Below, one piece after another: positions 33,425 to 41,346 of a stretch of 64,000 nt of DNA. The stretch is taken from the NCBI GenBank assembly GCA_963789175.1, contig CAWBJO010000006.1, positions 310,001 to 374,000 of the forward strand, written 5' to 3'. Below the pieces are notes generated by a model. The model was not told the DNA's origin. It was given only the letters and a program-made list of their open reading frames with translations, and ran no database searches. A program made the translations under genes and the position numbers. Source of the stretch: CAWBJO01 sp963789175 (GTDB lineage: Bacteria > Pseudomonadota > Alphaproteobacteria > Rhizobiales > Aestuariivirgaceae). Numbering within the stretch: the first letter of the stretch is position 1; each line of letters begins with the position of its first letter.

Positions 33425-33742
33425 TCAGACTCCCTGAGGCCAGACGTTTGCACGCCGGCGTCGACTTGGAATTCACTCGGCCGCCTTGCGGAACGCACCC
33501 GCAGAAGGGTCTTACGGACGACCTTCGGGCGCGGGCAGCACCAAGCGATTCGTGAACCTGTTAAGTTTAGCTTTCCGGGGCCCGTTCAGCAATCCGAAGG
33601 GCATGAAAAAACGCAATAAAATCGTCTTTTTCTCCGGTTTTTTTGCCCCCCTCCCGCCCATCGAGGCGGAGGGAGTTCGGAAGGCGGTCAATCTTCGGGA
33701 AAGAAGGATTCAGGCCCGGTCGGAAGCGCGCCGGGCGCCGAG
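33425..33742. other. Intergenic region upstream of gyrA
   Basis: This 318-base gap lies between the gyrA start and the end of a small secreted-protein gene. It should hold the gyrA promoter; I cannot single out a -35/-10 pair. The part 33600-33660 is unusually rich in A and T runs for this genome, and a GC-rich imperfect palindrome lies at about 33647-33676, but neither forms a clear terminator. Two short frames crossing the region lack ribosome binding sites and are not considered genes. Confidence 0.4.
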
Positions 33743-34090
33743 CTAGATCGGACGGAATTTGACGTCCGCCCCTTTGTACCAGCCGGCTTCCTCGATGACG
33801 GAGCTGCAGTTGGTGCGCCCCTTGAGCCAGCGGTTCAGCATGATGCACAGCTTGCCCGACTTGATGCTCCAGCGCCCCGTATCGGAGGCGCCGAGAAACC
33901 GGCCGACGAGCGAGCCGTCGCTGCGTGCGACGATGCGGAGCGTGAAGGCCTCCTTCACCACAGCCTGGAAGTCGCCGGGAAACAGCAGCTTCAGATCGGA
34001 GCTCGTCAGGCGATCGCCCGCATAGGCCGGGCCGGCAAATAGAACCATCACCAGGCCCGCCAGCGCGAGCGCTTTCCGCAGCATCGTCAT
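33743..34090 (-). CDS. Small secreted protein of unknown function, tandem paralogue A
   Basis: I do not recognise this 115-residue protein with certainty. It has a clear signal peptide (LALAGLVMVLFAGPAYAG) and a short mature domain with TSSDLKLLFPGDFQAV, DGSLVGRFLGASDTGRWSI, GKLCIMLNRW and NCSSVIEEAGWYKGADVKF. The two Cys could form a disulfide. The same order of elements is found in the next gene upstream, so the two are ancient tandem duplicates. It resembles small rhizobial DUF995-like secreted proteins, which is a guess. Confidence 0.75.
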   Translation of the reverse strand: MTMLRKALALAGLVMVLFAGPAYAGDRLTSSDLKLLFPGDFQAVVKEAFTLRIVARSDGSLVGRFLGASDTGRWSIKSGKLCIMLNRWLKGRTNCSSVIEEAGWYKGADVKFRPI

Positions 34091-34280
34091 CTCAAGGATC
34101 CTCTGTAGTCACACGAATGCGCAGGTATGAATCTGCGCGGGCCCAAGGCCGCCGCTTGGCCGTATGGCAGGGCGTTCTTAGGCCCGAGAAATGTGAGCAC
34201 TTTGTGGCACGATCCATGGCGGCAGGAGCCTAGCTCCGCAGCGCGGCTGCGGCCCATTGGCACATGGATTCATTATGAAT

Positions 34281-34643
34281 TTAAGCCGATCGCATCCGCA
34301 GACGCGGTTTACCCTTCTTGTTGTAGAGGCCGATGTACCAGCCCCCGTCGCGGGCGATCTCGCCGCACTCCGTCTTCGTGATGAACAGGATGCTGAACTG
34401 CAGGCAGAACCTGCCTTTGCTCACGTACCACTTGCCGGTCCGATAGACGCCCTTCACGTAGCCATGGATCTTGCCGTTCTTCTCGAGCTGGAGACTCAAG
34501 GCCGTCTTGCTCTTCCAGGACCCGATATAGTGGCCGGGAGCCAGGGCCCGAATCTGGCTCTCCGTCAAACGCTGGGCGGCCGTGGCCGGTATGGTGAATA
34601 GAAAGACGCCAATCGCAGCGACCGCAAGACTCCGTGCAATCAT
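34281..34643 (-). CDS. Small secreted protein of unknown function, tandem paralogue B
   Basis: This 120-residue protein has a signal peptide (LAVAAIGVFLFTIPATAAQ) and a mature part with LTESQIRALAPGHYIGSWKSK, GKIHGYVKGVYRTGKWYV, GRFCLQFSI and ECGEIARDGGWYIGLYNKKGK. Spacing of Gly, Trp and the two Cys matches paralogue A although overall identity is low. GGGAG ahead of the ATG supports the start. The function is unknown; a cell-envelope role is likely from the signal peptide. Confidence 0.78.
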   Translation of the reverse strand: MIARSLAVAAIGVFLFTIPATAAQRLTESQIRALAPGHYIGSWKSKTALSLQLEKNGKIHGYVKGVYRTGKWYVSKGRFCLQFSILFITKTECGEIARDGGWYIGLYNKKGKPRLRMRSA

Positions 34644-34661
34644 GATCAGCTCCCGCCTTAG

Positions 34662-35156
34662 CTAAAACGGCACCTCATCATCCAGATCGCGAGCAAATGC
34701 CGGTGCCTTTGCCCCTGCTCCCGCCGCAGCGCGCGACCGGCCCAGCGCGTTGGACTGCCCGAACTCGTCGCCGTCCGAAGCCTCCGCCGTGCCGCCACCG
34801 CCGCCGCGACTGTCCAACATGGTTAACTCGCCGCGATATTGCTGCAAGACCACTTCCGTCGAATAGCGTTCCTGCCCCTGCTGGTCGGTATACTTCCGGG
34901 TCTGCAGCTGGCCCTCGATATAGACCTTGGCGCCCTTTTTCAGGTACTGCTCTGCAACCTTCGCGAGGTTTTCGTTGAAGATGACCACGCGGTGCCACTC
35001 CGTCCGTTCCTTGCGCTCGCCGGACTGCTTGTCCCGCCAATTCTCGCTGGTCGCGAGCCTCAGGTTCACGATCGGGCGTCCGTCCTGGGTGTGGCGGACC
35101 TCCGGATCGGCACCCAGATTGCCCACCAGAATGACTTTGTTAACCGAACCGGCCAT
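34662..35156 (-). CDS. ssb: Single-stranded DNA-binding protein
   Basis: SSB coats single-stranded DNA during replication, repair and recombination. The 164 residues hold the OB fold (MAGSVNKVILVGNLGADPEVR, GRPIVNLRLATSENW, EWHRVVIFNENLA, KGAKVYIEGQLQTRKY), a Gly/Ala-rich linker and the acidic tail ending DLDDEVPF that recruits partner proteins. An SOS box lies about 85 bases upstream. Confidence 0.97.
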   Translation of the reverse strand: MAGSVNKVILVGNLGADPEVRHTQDGRPIVNLRLATSENWRDKQSGERKERTEWHRVVIFNENLAKVAEQYLKKGAKVYIEGQLQTRKYTDQQGQERYSTEVVLQQYRGELTMLDSRGGGGGTAEASDGDEFGQSNALGRSRAAAGAGAKAPAFARDLDDEVPF

Positions 35157-35241
35157 GGCCGCACTCCCTTACCTTATCCTCAGCCTATTGATGGCGTTTT
35201 CGGCGGGGAAATGTAAGAGTTAACTTTTCCACAGCCCCGTC

Positions 35242-35256
35242 GTTCGCGAAATGTTC
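35242..35256 (+). promoter_or_regulatory. LexA (SOS) box of the alphaproteobacterial type
   Basis: The sequence GTTC-GCGAAAT-GTTC matches the direct-repeat LexA site GTTC-N7-GTTC of alphaproteobacteria exactly. It lies in the 172-base gap between ssb (minus strand, start 35156) and the RidA-like gene (plus strand, start 35329) and so could control either; ssb is the more likely target because ssb is often SOS-linked in this class. Confidence 0.7.
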
Positions 35257-35328
35257 TACCACTTCCCGTACATGCGATCAACGGATTCCAAGCATCTCCA
35301 CTCTCTCCAACAAGCCAGGGAGCCGCCC

Positions 35329-35718
35329 ATGCCGACCTACGTCGCAACTGCCGATGCGCCAAGGCCTTTTTCGAACTACAGCCAGGCGGTGGAGGTGGAT
35401 GCGGGAGCCCGGTTTCTATACGTTTCCGGGCAGGTCGGGGCGGATCTTGACGGCACTATACCCGACAACGAAGAGTTGCAGCACGAGCTTGCCTGGCGCA
35501 ACGTCCTGGCCATCCTGAGATCCCGCGGGATGTCGGCCCGCGACCTCGTCGACTGCCATGTCTACATCACCCGGCCGTCCAGCATCGGGCTTTACAGGCA
35601 GGTGCGCGACCGGATGCTCGAAGGCGCGAAGCCCGCGGCCACCCTTCTGGTGGTCGCGGGCCTTGCCGATCCACGTCTCGTGGTTGAAGTTTCGGTTGTT
35701 GCGGCGATTGCGCCTTAA
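35329..35718 (+). CDS. RidA-family protein
   Basis: This 129-residue protein belongs to the RidA/YjgF/Rid superfamily, whose archetype hydrolyses reactive enamine/imine intermediates. Conserved blocks are APRPFSNYSQAVEVDAG, FLYVSGQVGAD and KPAATLLVVAGLADPRLVVEV. The usual catalytic Arg of the RidA motif (RVC) is not seen at the expected place, where the sequence reads KPAATLLVV, so it may be a non-archetypal Rid protein. AGGGAG six bases ahead supports the start at 35329 over one at 35251. Confidence 0.85.
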   Translation: MPTYVATADAPRPFSNYSQAVEVDAGARFLYVSGQVGADLDGTIPDNEELQHELAWRNVLAILRSRGMSARDLVDCHVYITRPSSIGLYRQVRDRMLEGAKPAATLLVVAGLADPRLVVEVSVVAAIAP

Positions 35719-35728
35719 GGTTGAAAAT

Positions 35729-35896
35729 CTAAGCTGCTACCTTGGTGCCCTTGGTCCGACCGAGGAAACCCATGACCGAGAGGGCCGGCCGCGGGCGTTC
35801 GGCTTTACGCTCGTCCTTTTGCACCGCAACATGCCTGTTCTTCTGGAACAGCATGGAGTTGTAAGTGTCTCCATATACCTCGAAAATCCAGTTCAT
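35729..35896 (-). CDS. Small conserved-looking protein of 55 residues
   Basis: This short gene starts at 35896 behind AAGGAGG, one of the best ribosome binding sites in the window. The product begins MNWIFEVYGDTYNSMLFQKN and continues with a basic middle and the tail GFLGRTKGTKVAA. No membrane segment or signal peptide is seen. I do not recognise the family. The strong ribosome site and the ordered aromatic N-terminus argue for a real gene. Confidence 0.65.
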   Translation of the reverse strand: MNWIFEVYGDTYNSMLFQKNRHVAVQKDERKAERPRPALSVMGFLGRTKGTKVAA

Positions 35897-36003
35897 GGGA
35901 TGCCTCCTTCTTGTTCTCGTCTCGATGGTAGGAATATCGGCTTTTTGCTCTTGCGAGACAAACGGCATTTCCCTACACTTGGCGTAACATAAAGTTACAC
36001 GTC

Positions 36004-36960
36004 ATGGCTCGCAGACTCCCATCCCTCAATGCCTTGCGCGCCTTTGAATCGGCCGCCCGCCACCAGAGCTTCAAGCTCTCCGGGGAAGAGCTGTTCGTGA
36101 CCCATGCCGCCATCAGCCGGCACATCCGGGATCTCGAGGAGTGGCTCGGCATCGAGCTGTTCACGCGAACCGGGCGGGGGGTGAGGCTCACGGAGGCTGG
36201 GGCCCGCTACGCCAGAACGTTAACGCCGCTGTTCGACCAGCTCGCGCTCGAGACCCGGGAGATCATGGCTGCCGGTGCCACCCGCACTCTCAACGTCTCG
36301 GTGGAGCCCGCCATCGCGTCCCGCTGGCTCGTACCAAGGCTCGGCCGGTTCAATGCCCTCCATCCCGACATCGAACTCATCATCAACCCTGAAAACCGCC
36401 TCGTCGACTTTCGGTCGGGGGGCGCCGAGCTGGGCATCCGCTACGGGATCGGTCCGTGGGAGCATGTCGACTCCGTCAAGCTCTCCGACTCGTCGAGTTT
36501 CCCCATCTGCAGTCCTGCCCTCATCAGGGACTGGCCGACGCTGCAGCCCGCCGATCTTTCAAATTTTATTCTTCTGCATGAACAGCGAAAGCAATGGTGG
36601 GCCGACTGGCTCGCCACCGCCGGTGTCACCGGCAGCGAAAACTGGCGCGGCACCGTTTTCCAAGGCCATCTTGCCATCGAGGCGGCGGAAGCCGGCCAGG
36701 GCTTCGCGCTGGGCGACCAGATCCTGTGCACCGATTCCATCGTCGACGGCTGGCTGGTCAGGCCGTTCGACCTCGACCTCAAAGACCACGGCGCCTACTG
36801 GAGCGCGCGCGCCTCGGGTGTGAAGGAATCCGCCCCGGCCCGCGCCTTCCGCGAATGGCTGGTCAGCGAGATGGCCGAAACCAATCGTCGCTTCGCCCAG
36901 ATCCGGGCTGCACGTCCGCCGCGACAGGCGGCACCTCCTCCGCAGGCCGTCGTGCAATAG
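36004..36960 (+). CDS. LysR-family regulator (GcvA-like)
   Basis: This 318-residue regulator starts LPSLNALRAFESAARHQSFK and has the winged HTH with THAAISRHIRDLEEWLGIELFTR, the GcvA-like LysR pattern, followed by a periplasmic-binding-like effector domain (ASRWLVPRLGRFNALHPDIEL). The C-terminal 20 residues are Pro/Ala/Gln rich. It begins 107 bases after the divergent small gene. Its target genes are unknown; the DedA-like gene follows four bases later and is probably co-transcribed. Confidence 0.93.
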   Translation: MARRLPSLNALRAFESAARHQSFKLSGEELFVTHAAISRHIRDLEEWLGIELFTRTGRGVRLTEAGARYARTLTPLFDQLALETREIMAAGATRTLNVSVEPAIASRWLVPRLGRFNALHPDIELIINPENRLVDFRSGGAELGIRYGIGPWEHVDSVKLSDSSSFPICSPALIRDWPTLQPADLSNFILLHEQRKQWWADWLATAGVTGSENWRGTVFQGHLAIEAAEAGQGFALGDQILCTDSIVDGWLVRPFDLDLKDHGAYWSARASGVKESAPARAFREWLVSEMAETNRRFAQIRAARPPRQAAPPPQAVVQ

Positions 36961-36964
36961 CCGC

Positions 36965-37528
36965 ATGCCGGGCCTTGCCGAACTCATCCAGAGCTGGGGA
37001 TATCCGGCGGTGTTCCTCGGCGCAGCGCTCGAGGGCGAGACGGTGGTCGCGCTGTCCGGCTTCGCGGCGCATCGCGGCTATCTCGATCTCGGATGGGTCA
37101 TGGTGCTGGCGGCGACCGGCGCCTTCGTCGGCGACCAGGCGGTCTTCTGGATCGGGCGGTGGCGAGGCCCCGCCATCCTCGCACAATTTCCCCGGCTCGC
37201 GGCGGCCGTGGCGCGGTCGCGAGGCTGGGTCGAGCGCTATCCCACCGTTTCCATCATCGGCCTCAGGTTCATCTACGGGATGAAGATGGCCGGCACGCTG
37301 GCGCTCGGCATGTCGGGTTTCAGTCCGCGGAGCTTCCTCATCCTCAATGCGGCAGGAGCGACGGTGTGGGCGATCGTCATCTCGCTCGCCGGATACGGCA
37401 TCGGCGAAGCCGCCAGACTCGTGCTTGCCGATGTCGAGGGGTACGAAATCGCGATCGGCATCCTGCTGGTAGCCGCAGCGGCGCTGATCTTCCTCTATCG
37501 GCGGTCGCGAAACCGCAGCCGACCCTAG
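36965..37528 (+). CDS. DedA-family membrane protein
   Basis: This 187-residue protein belongs to the DedA/SNARE-associated family of inner-membrane proteins, whose members act as undecaprenyl-phosphate or phospholipid flippases. GAALEGETVVALSGFAAHRG, GAFVGDQAVFWIGRWRG and the RFIYGMKMAGTLALGMSGFS block with conserved Arg and Gly are typical. It has about five hydrophobic segments. The convergent gatA ends four bases after its stop. Confidence 0.9.
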   Translation: MPGLAELIQSWGYPAVFLGAALEGETVVALSGFAAHRGYLDLGWVMVLAATGAFVGDQAVFWIGRWRGPAILAQFPRLAAAVARSRGWVERYPTVSIIGLRFIYGMKMAGTLALGMSGFSPRSFLILNAAGATVWAIVISLAGYGIGEAARLVLADVEGYEIAIGILLVAAAALIFLYRRSRNRSRP

Positions 37529-37532
37529 ACTC

Positions 37533-39002
37533 TCACCACCATTGGTCGGGGCGTTCCGTGAACCCGGCGCAGGCTTCGATGACGTGAGCGGTGCGAAAGA
37601 GCGTCTCCTCGTCGAACGGCTTGCCGATGAGCTGAAGCGCGAGAGGCAGCCCGCCGTCGCTCAGTCCCGCGGGAACGGCGATGCCAGGAAGGCCGGCCAT
37701 GTTCACCGTCACCGTGAAGATGTCGTTCAGGTACATCTGGACGGGATCGGTGATCTCGCCGGGCGCGAAAGCCGCCGAAGGCGTCGCGGGTGTCAACATG
37801 ACGTCGACCTTCTCCCAGGCGAGGTCGAAATCGCGCTTTATCAGCGTACGGATTTTCTGCGCCTTCACGTAGTAGGCATCGTAGTAGCCTGCCGACAGCA
37901 CGTAGGTTCCGATCATGATGCGGCGCTTGACCTCGCGACCGAAACCCTCGGCGCGGGTGTTCTCGTACATGGAGACGACGTCGTCGCCCTTCACCCGCAG
38001 CCCGTAGCGAACGCCATCGTAGCGAGCCAGATTCGACGACGCTTCGGCGGGGGCGACGATGTAGTAGGCGGGAAGGGCATATTTGGTGTGCGGCAGGGAG
38101 ACGTCGACGATCTCGGCCCCCTGCTCCCTCAGCCACTGCGCGCCCTTCGCCCAGAGGCCGTCGATGTCGGCTGGCATGGCGTCGGCGCGGTATTCCTTCG
38201 GAATGCCGACCCGCAGGCCCTTGATGTTGCCGGTGAGCGCCTTCTCGTAGCTCGGCACGGGAAGATCCACGGACGTGGTGTCCTTCGGATCGTGGCTCGC
38301 CATGGACGTCAACATGATCGCCGCATCGCGAACGTCGCGCGCGATGGGGCCGGCCTGGTCGAGGGACGAGGCGAAGGCGACAATACCCCAGCGCGAGCAG
38401 CGGCCGTACGTCGGCTTGATCCCGACGGTGCCGGTGAACGCCGCCGGCTGACGGATGGACCCGCCGGTGTCGGTCGCCGTCGCCGCGGCGCAGATGTGCG
38501 CGGCGACCGCCGTCGCGGAGCCGCCCGAAGAACCGCCGGGCACCAGGGCGGCATTGGAGCCCTTGCGCCGCCACGGGTTGATGACGTTGCCGTAGCAGCT
38601 CGTCTCGTTGGAGGAGCCCATGGCGAACTCGTCCATGTTGAGCTTGCCGAGCATCACGGCTCCGGCATCGAACAGGTTCGCCGAGACGGTCGATTCATAA
38701 GTCGGCTTGAAGCCGTCGAGGACGTGGCTGCAGGCCTGGGTATGCACGCCGCGCGTGGCGAAGAGATCCTTGATACCGAGCGGAATGCCCTCGAGGGGCC
38801 GTGCCGCTCCCTGCTGGAGGCGACGGTCGCTTGCGGCCGCCGCTTCGCGGGCCTGGTCGGGCGTTTCGACGATATAGGCATTGAGGATGCGGGCCCGCTC
38901 CATGGCATCGAGATAGGCGTTCGTCAGCTCGAGGGCGGTGAACTCCCTGGCTCGCAGGCCGTCGCGGAGGGTGGAAATCGTGAGGGATGTAAGGCTGGTC
39001 AC
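37533..39002 (-). CDS. gatA: Asp-tRNA(Asn)/Glu-tRNA(Gln) amidotransferase subunit A
   Basis: GatA is the amidase of GatCAB that supplies ammonia to convert Glu-tRNA(Gln) and Asp-tRNA(Asn). The 489 residues contain the amidase-signature triad: Lys in LGIKDLFATRG, the Ser in GGSSGGSATAVA and the nucleophile Ser in TDTGGSIRQP. It probably starts with GTG at 39002. It follows gatC after nine bases; gatB is not in the window. Confidence 0.97.
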   Translation of the reverse strand: MTSLTSLTISTLRDGLRAREFTALELTNAYLDAMERARILNAYIVETPDQAREAAAASDRRLQQGAARPLEGIPLGIKDLFATRGVHTQACSHVLDGFKPTYESTVSANLFDAGAVMLGKLNMDEFAMGSSNETSCYGNVINPWRRKGSNAALVPGGSSGGSATAVAAHICAAATATDTGGSIRQPAAFTGTVGIKPTYGRCSRWGIVAFASSLDQAGPIARDVRDAAIMLTSMASHDPKDTTSVDLPVPSYEKALTGNIKGLRVGIPKEYRADAMPADIDGLWAKGAQWLREQGAEIVDVSLPHTKYALPAYYIVAPAEASSNLARYDGVRYGLRVKGDDVVSMYENTRAEGFGREVKRRIMIGTYVLSAGYYDAYYVKAQKIRTLIKRDFDLAWEKVDVMLTPATPSAAFAPGEITDPVQMYLNDIFTVTVNMAGLPGIAVPAGLSDGGLPLALQLIGKPFDEETLFRTAHVIEACAGFTERPDQWW

Positions 39003-39011
39003 CCGCGAACT

Positions 39012-39299
39012 CTATTCCACGACCTTGGGAACGACGTAGAAGTGATCCTCGGCGCGCGGCGCATTGGCGAGGACCTGCGAGGCATCGGAGCCGTCGGTCA
39101 CCACGTCTGCTCGCATCTTCATCTGCATCTTGACGACCGAGGTCATCGGCTCGACACCGGTCGTGTCGAGTTCGTTCAGCATCTCTATCCATTTGAGGAT
39201 CGCATTGAGCTCGCCTTCGAAACGCGGCAGCTCCTCTGGCGTTAGCTTGATACGGGCAAGCCGCGCGATCCGGCGCACCGTGGACTGATCTACTGACAT
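39012..39299 (-). CDS. gatC: Asp-tRNA(Asn)/Glu-tRNA(Gln) amidotransferase subunit C
   Basis: GatC is the small subunit that clamps GatA to GatB. The 95 residues show TVRRIARLARIKLTPEELPRFEGELNAILKWIEMLNELDTTGVEP and the C-terminal DHFYVVPKVVE. GAGGG five bases ahead supports ATG 39299. It forms an operon with gatA. Confidence 0.97.
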   Translation of the reverse strand: MSVDQSTVRRIARLARIKLTPEELPRFEGELNAILKWIEMLNELDTTGVEPMTSVVKMQMKMRADVVTDGSDASQVLANAPRAEDHFYVVPKVVE

Positions 39300-39361
39300 G
39301 GATGACCCTCGAGAATCGGGCCGTTGATATCACCGGCCCAACGGGGTCGCAACCGAACAAG

Positions 39362-39385
39362 AAAAAGCCCCGACGCTCGGGGCTT
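39362..39385 (-). terminator. Rho-independent terminator
   Basis: AGCCCCGA (39366-39373), loop CGC, and TCGGGGCT (39377-39384) form a perfect eight-pair stem. On the minus strand it is followed by a run of five T from the A-run at 39362-39366, so it terminates the minus-strand gene at 39411-39668 and insulates gatCA from it. Confidence 0.88.
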
Positions 39386-39410
39386 CATCCATTCCGGACG
39401 GCTTAAACCC

Positions 39411-39668
39411 TCACGCCACTCTTGCCGGTTGCCGCTCGAGCGCGGGCAACAACAGTTCGGTCGGAGATATCTCGACTGCCAGCTGGTTGCGGGTCGCCGC
39501 TTCGATCATGAGCTTGACGATGTCCTCGAGAGCCACGTTCTCGCTCCGGTTCCTGGACTGCACGCCGACCGCTGCCAACACGACGTCCAGAATGGAGTCC
39601 GTTCCCTTTGCGATTCGCACGGTCTCGAACACGTCATCCTGCAATTTCATCGAAGGTTGTCGCAACAT
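39411..39668 (-). CDS. Hypothetical protein
   Basis: This gene of about 85 residues is not recognised. The product (SMKLQDDVFETVRIAKGTD at its beginning, then VALEDIVKLMIEAATRNQL) appears wholly helical, soluble and without a signal peptide. The start at 39668 is proposed because GAGG lies six bases ahead; GTG at 39680 and ATG at 39650 are alternatives. A good terminator follows the gene, which supports it being transcribed alone. Confidence 0.55.
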   Translation of the reverse strand: MLRQPSMKLQDDVFETVRIAKGTDSILDVVLAAVGVQSRNRSENVALEDIVKLMIEAATRNQLAVEISPTELLLPALERQPARVA

Positions 39669-39839
39669 CACTTGCCTCACTGTTTAACGAAACCTATCGC
39701 AAACCGCGTGTGGACCGCAAGGGGGAAGTTCGAATTCACAAATGAAAACAAATAGTTAGTAATGTGCACCGATAGTGGCTTTCCCCCTATATGTATGAAT
39801 TACTCATTTTGACAAGGAACCGCTTTTTGTGTATTTGGT

Positions 39840-39845
39840 TATAAT
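39840..39845 (+). promoter_or_regulatory. Candidate -10 element
   Basis: A perfect TATAAT lies 44 bases ahead of the small ribbon-helix-helix-like gene in an AT-rich stretch (39700-39860) that contrasts with the rest of the window. A TTGACA at 39809-39814 is 25 bases upstream, too far for a standard pair, so only the -10 is proposed. Confidence 0.4.
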
Positions 39846-39889
39846 GAGTATTCGCTGGTACAATAAGTCCAATCAGGGAGGAAGGGGCA

Positions 39890-40123
39890 ATGACCGACCT
39901 TGAACGGGGCGAGAGGTTGCAGATCATGCTGACACCAGAAGAGCTTCGGGCGGTGGAGGACTGGCGATTTGCCCGCCGCATGCCCAGCAGGGCGGCGGCC
40001 GTGCGGGAGCTTCTGAGGCGCGGCATGGCCGCGGAAGGATTCCTGACCGCCGTCGACGGATCGAAATCGACGGATTTCGGAATCATCGACGGACATGAAG
40101 CCAAGCTGGTGAGCTCGAAGTAG
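39890..40123 (+). CDS. Small ribbon-helix-helix-like protein
   Basis: This 77-residue protein has a short beta strand and helices typical of a ribbon-helix-helix DNA binder: RLQIMLTPEELRAVEDWRFARRMPS followed by RAAAVRELLRRGMAAEGF. Proteins of this pattern act as small repressors or antitoxin-like regulators; no toxin gene is next to it. GGGAGGAAGGGG precedes the ATG. Its stop codon TAG abuts the convergent stop of the acetyltransferase gene without a base between. Confidence 0.7.
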   Translation: MTDLERGERLQIMLTPEELRAVEDWRFARRMPSRAAAVRELLRRGMAAEGFLTAVDGSKSTDFGIIDGHEAKLVSSK

Positions 40124-40819
40124 CTAGCGCAAGTCCGTGAGCGGCCGGCGCTGCCGGCCCGCCACGTCGAAATTCTTCGGATCGAGCCAGGACAGGAAGG
40201 CATCGCGGACCTTCGCCCATTCGCTGTCCACCAGCGCATACCATGCCGTGTCGCGGTTGCGTCCCTTGACGATCATGTGCTGACGGAAAATCCCCTCGAA
40301 GCGAAACGCGAATCTTTCGGCGGCGCGGCGTGACGGCGCGTTCAATGAATCGCATTTCCATTCCAGGCGGCGGACGCGAAGATCGTCGAAGGCGTGCCGC
40401 ATCATCAGGAAGATGATCTCCGTCGCTTCGCGCGTGCGCTGCAGCGCCGGTGAAAACCAGATGTGGCCTATCTCTATTGCGCCATTCGGCGGGTCCATGC
40501 GCATGAACGAGCCCATGCCCGCCGCCTTGCCGCTGGAGACCGGCATGAAAGCATAAAAGAAAGGATCGCGGCTCCCCTCCTTCGTGCGCAGCCAATCGAT
40601 GAAGGCGGCCTCGGATGCAAACGGGCCATAACCGAGATAAGTCCATACGCGCCCGTCCGGGTCGGAATCCGAAAACGACTCCCACAGGGCCCGGCCGTGT
40701 TTCTCGACGGAAACAGGCTCGAGCGTGACGTACCGACCCGTGAGGATACGGCCGTCCGGCACGAGGCCGGGAGGAAGCGGCGAAACGACATCGCCGACAG
40801 GACGAGAAGATTCTGTCAT
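40124..40819 (-). CDS. GNAT-family N-acetyltransferase (RimJ/RimL-like)
   Basis: This 231-residue protein has the GNAT fold: GRYVTLEPVSVEKHGRALW at the start, GAIEIGHIWFSPALQRTREATEIIFLMMRHAFDD around the acetyl-CoA site, and RRLEWKCDSLNAPSRRAAERFAFRFEGIFRQHMI. This pattern matches the RimJ/RimL-like branch that acetylates protein N-termini or small amines. The start at 40819 overlaps the next gene's end by four bases. Confidence 0.88.
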   Translation of the reverse strand: MTESSRPVGDVVSPLPPGLVPDGRILTGRYVTLEPVSVEKHGRALWESFSDSDPDGRVWTYLGYGPFASEAAFIDWLRTKEGSRDPFFYAFMPVSSGKAAGMGSFMRMDPPNGAIEIGHIWFSPALQRTREATEIIFLMMRHAFDDLRVRRLEWKCDSLNAPSRRAAERFAFRFEGIFRQHMIVKGRNRDTAWYALVDSEWAKVRDAFLSWLDPKNFDVAGRQRRPLTDLR

Positions 40820-41346
40820 TCCATCCCCACTTGCACGATCTGGCCACCGCGTACGACATAGAGAGGATTGCACACCCGATCGGCAACCGGGCAGACGACG
40901 TGGTCGCTGATCGAGGAACTCAGGAACGCCGTCGGCTCGCCGGGCCGAACGCGAATGTCCAGGAGCTCACCCGGCATCTGAATCGGCTGATAGCCGTTGC
41001 CGACGGACGACGACACGATCAGGAGCGACTGGTCGCAATAGATGCCGGGCGGCGGCATATTCTCGGCACACCCGATCCTGCACAAGGCGATGACGTAGTC
41101 CGGGCGACCGTCGCCGTTGAGGTCCGCCTCGCCTAGACTCTTGTCGGGTATGGTCAGGGCACCCTCCTCGCTCATTCGGCAGACGACGTCGCGCGTCGCG
41201 AGCTCCGCCTCGACGGCCGGCGGCACTTCGGACCGCGAAATGTACTTCGGCGGGCCGATGCCTTCGGCAGCCCGTGCAGGCAAATCGCACGCGCCCCACC
41301 CGACGAGCACGACCAGCGCGGCGAGTATGTGCGCCCTAGAGCTCAA
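40816..41346 (-). CDS. Secreted protein of unknown function
   Basis: This protein of about 176 residues has a hydrophobic export signal (ILAALVVLVGWGACDLPARA) and a mature part with the EF-hand-like loop EADLNGDGRPDYVIALC seen in calcium-binding or FG-GAP-like repeats, plus seven Cys residues. No ATG lies near the proposed start; TTG at 41346, overlapping the end of the upstream hydrolase gene, is the best choice. The role is unknown. Confidence 0.65.
   Translation of the reverse strand: MSSRAHILAALVVLVGWGACDLPARAAEGIGPPKYISRSEVPPAVEAELATRDVVCRMSEEGALTIPDKSLGEADLNGDGRPDYVIALCRIGCAENMPPPGIYCDQSLLIVSSSVGNGYQPIQMPGELLDIRVRPGEPTAFLSSSISDHVVCPVADRVCNPLYVVRGGQIVQVGME

Noticed and set aside
33486..33746. 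86-codon frame upstream of gyrA
   Set aside because: It lies in the probable promoter region, lacks a ribosome binding site and has a basic, low-complexity translation.
34236..34252. CCGCAGC/GCTGCGG hairpin downstream of the second secreted paralogue
   Set aside because: The seven-pair stem has no U-tract on the minus strand, so it is not convincing as a terminator.
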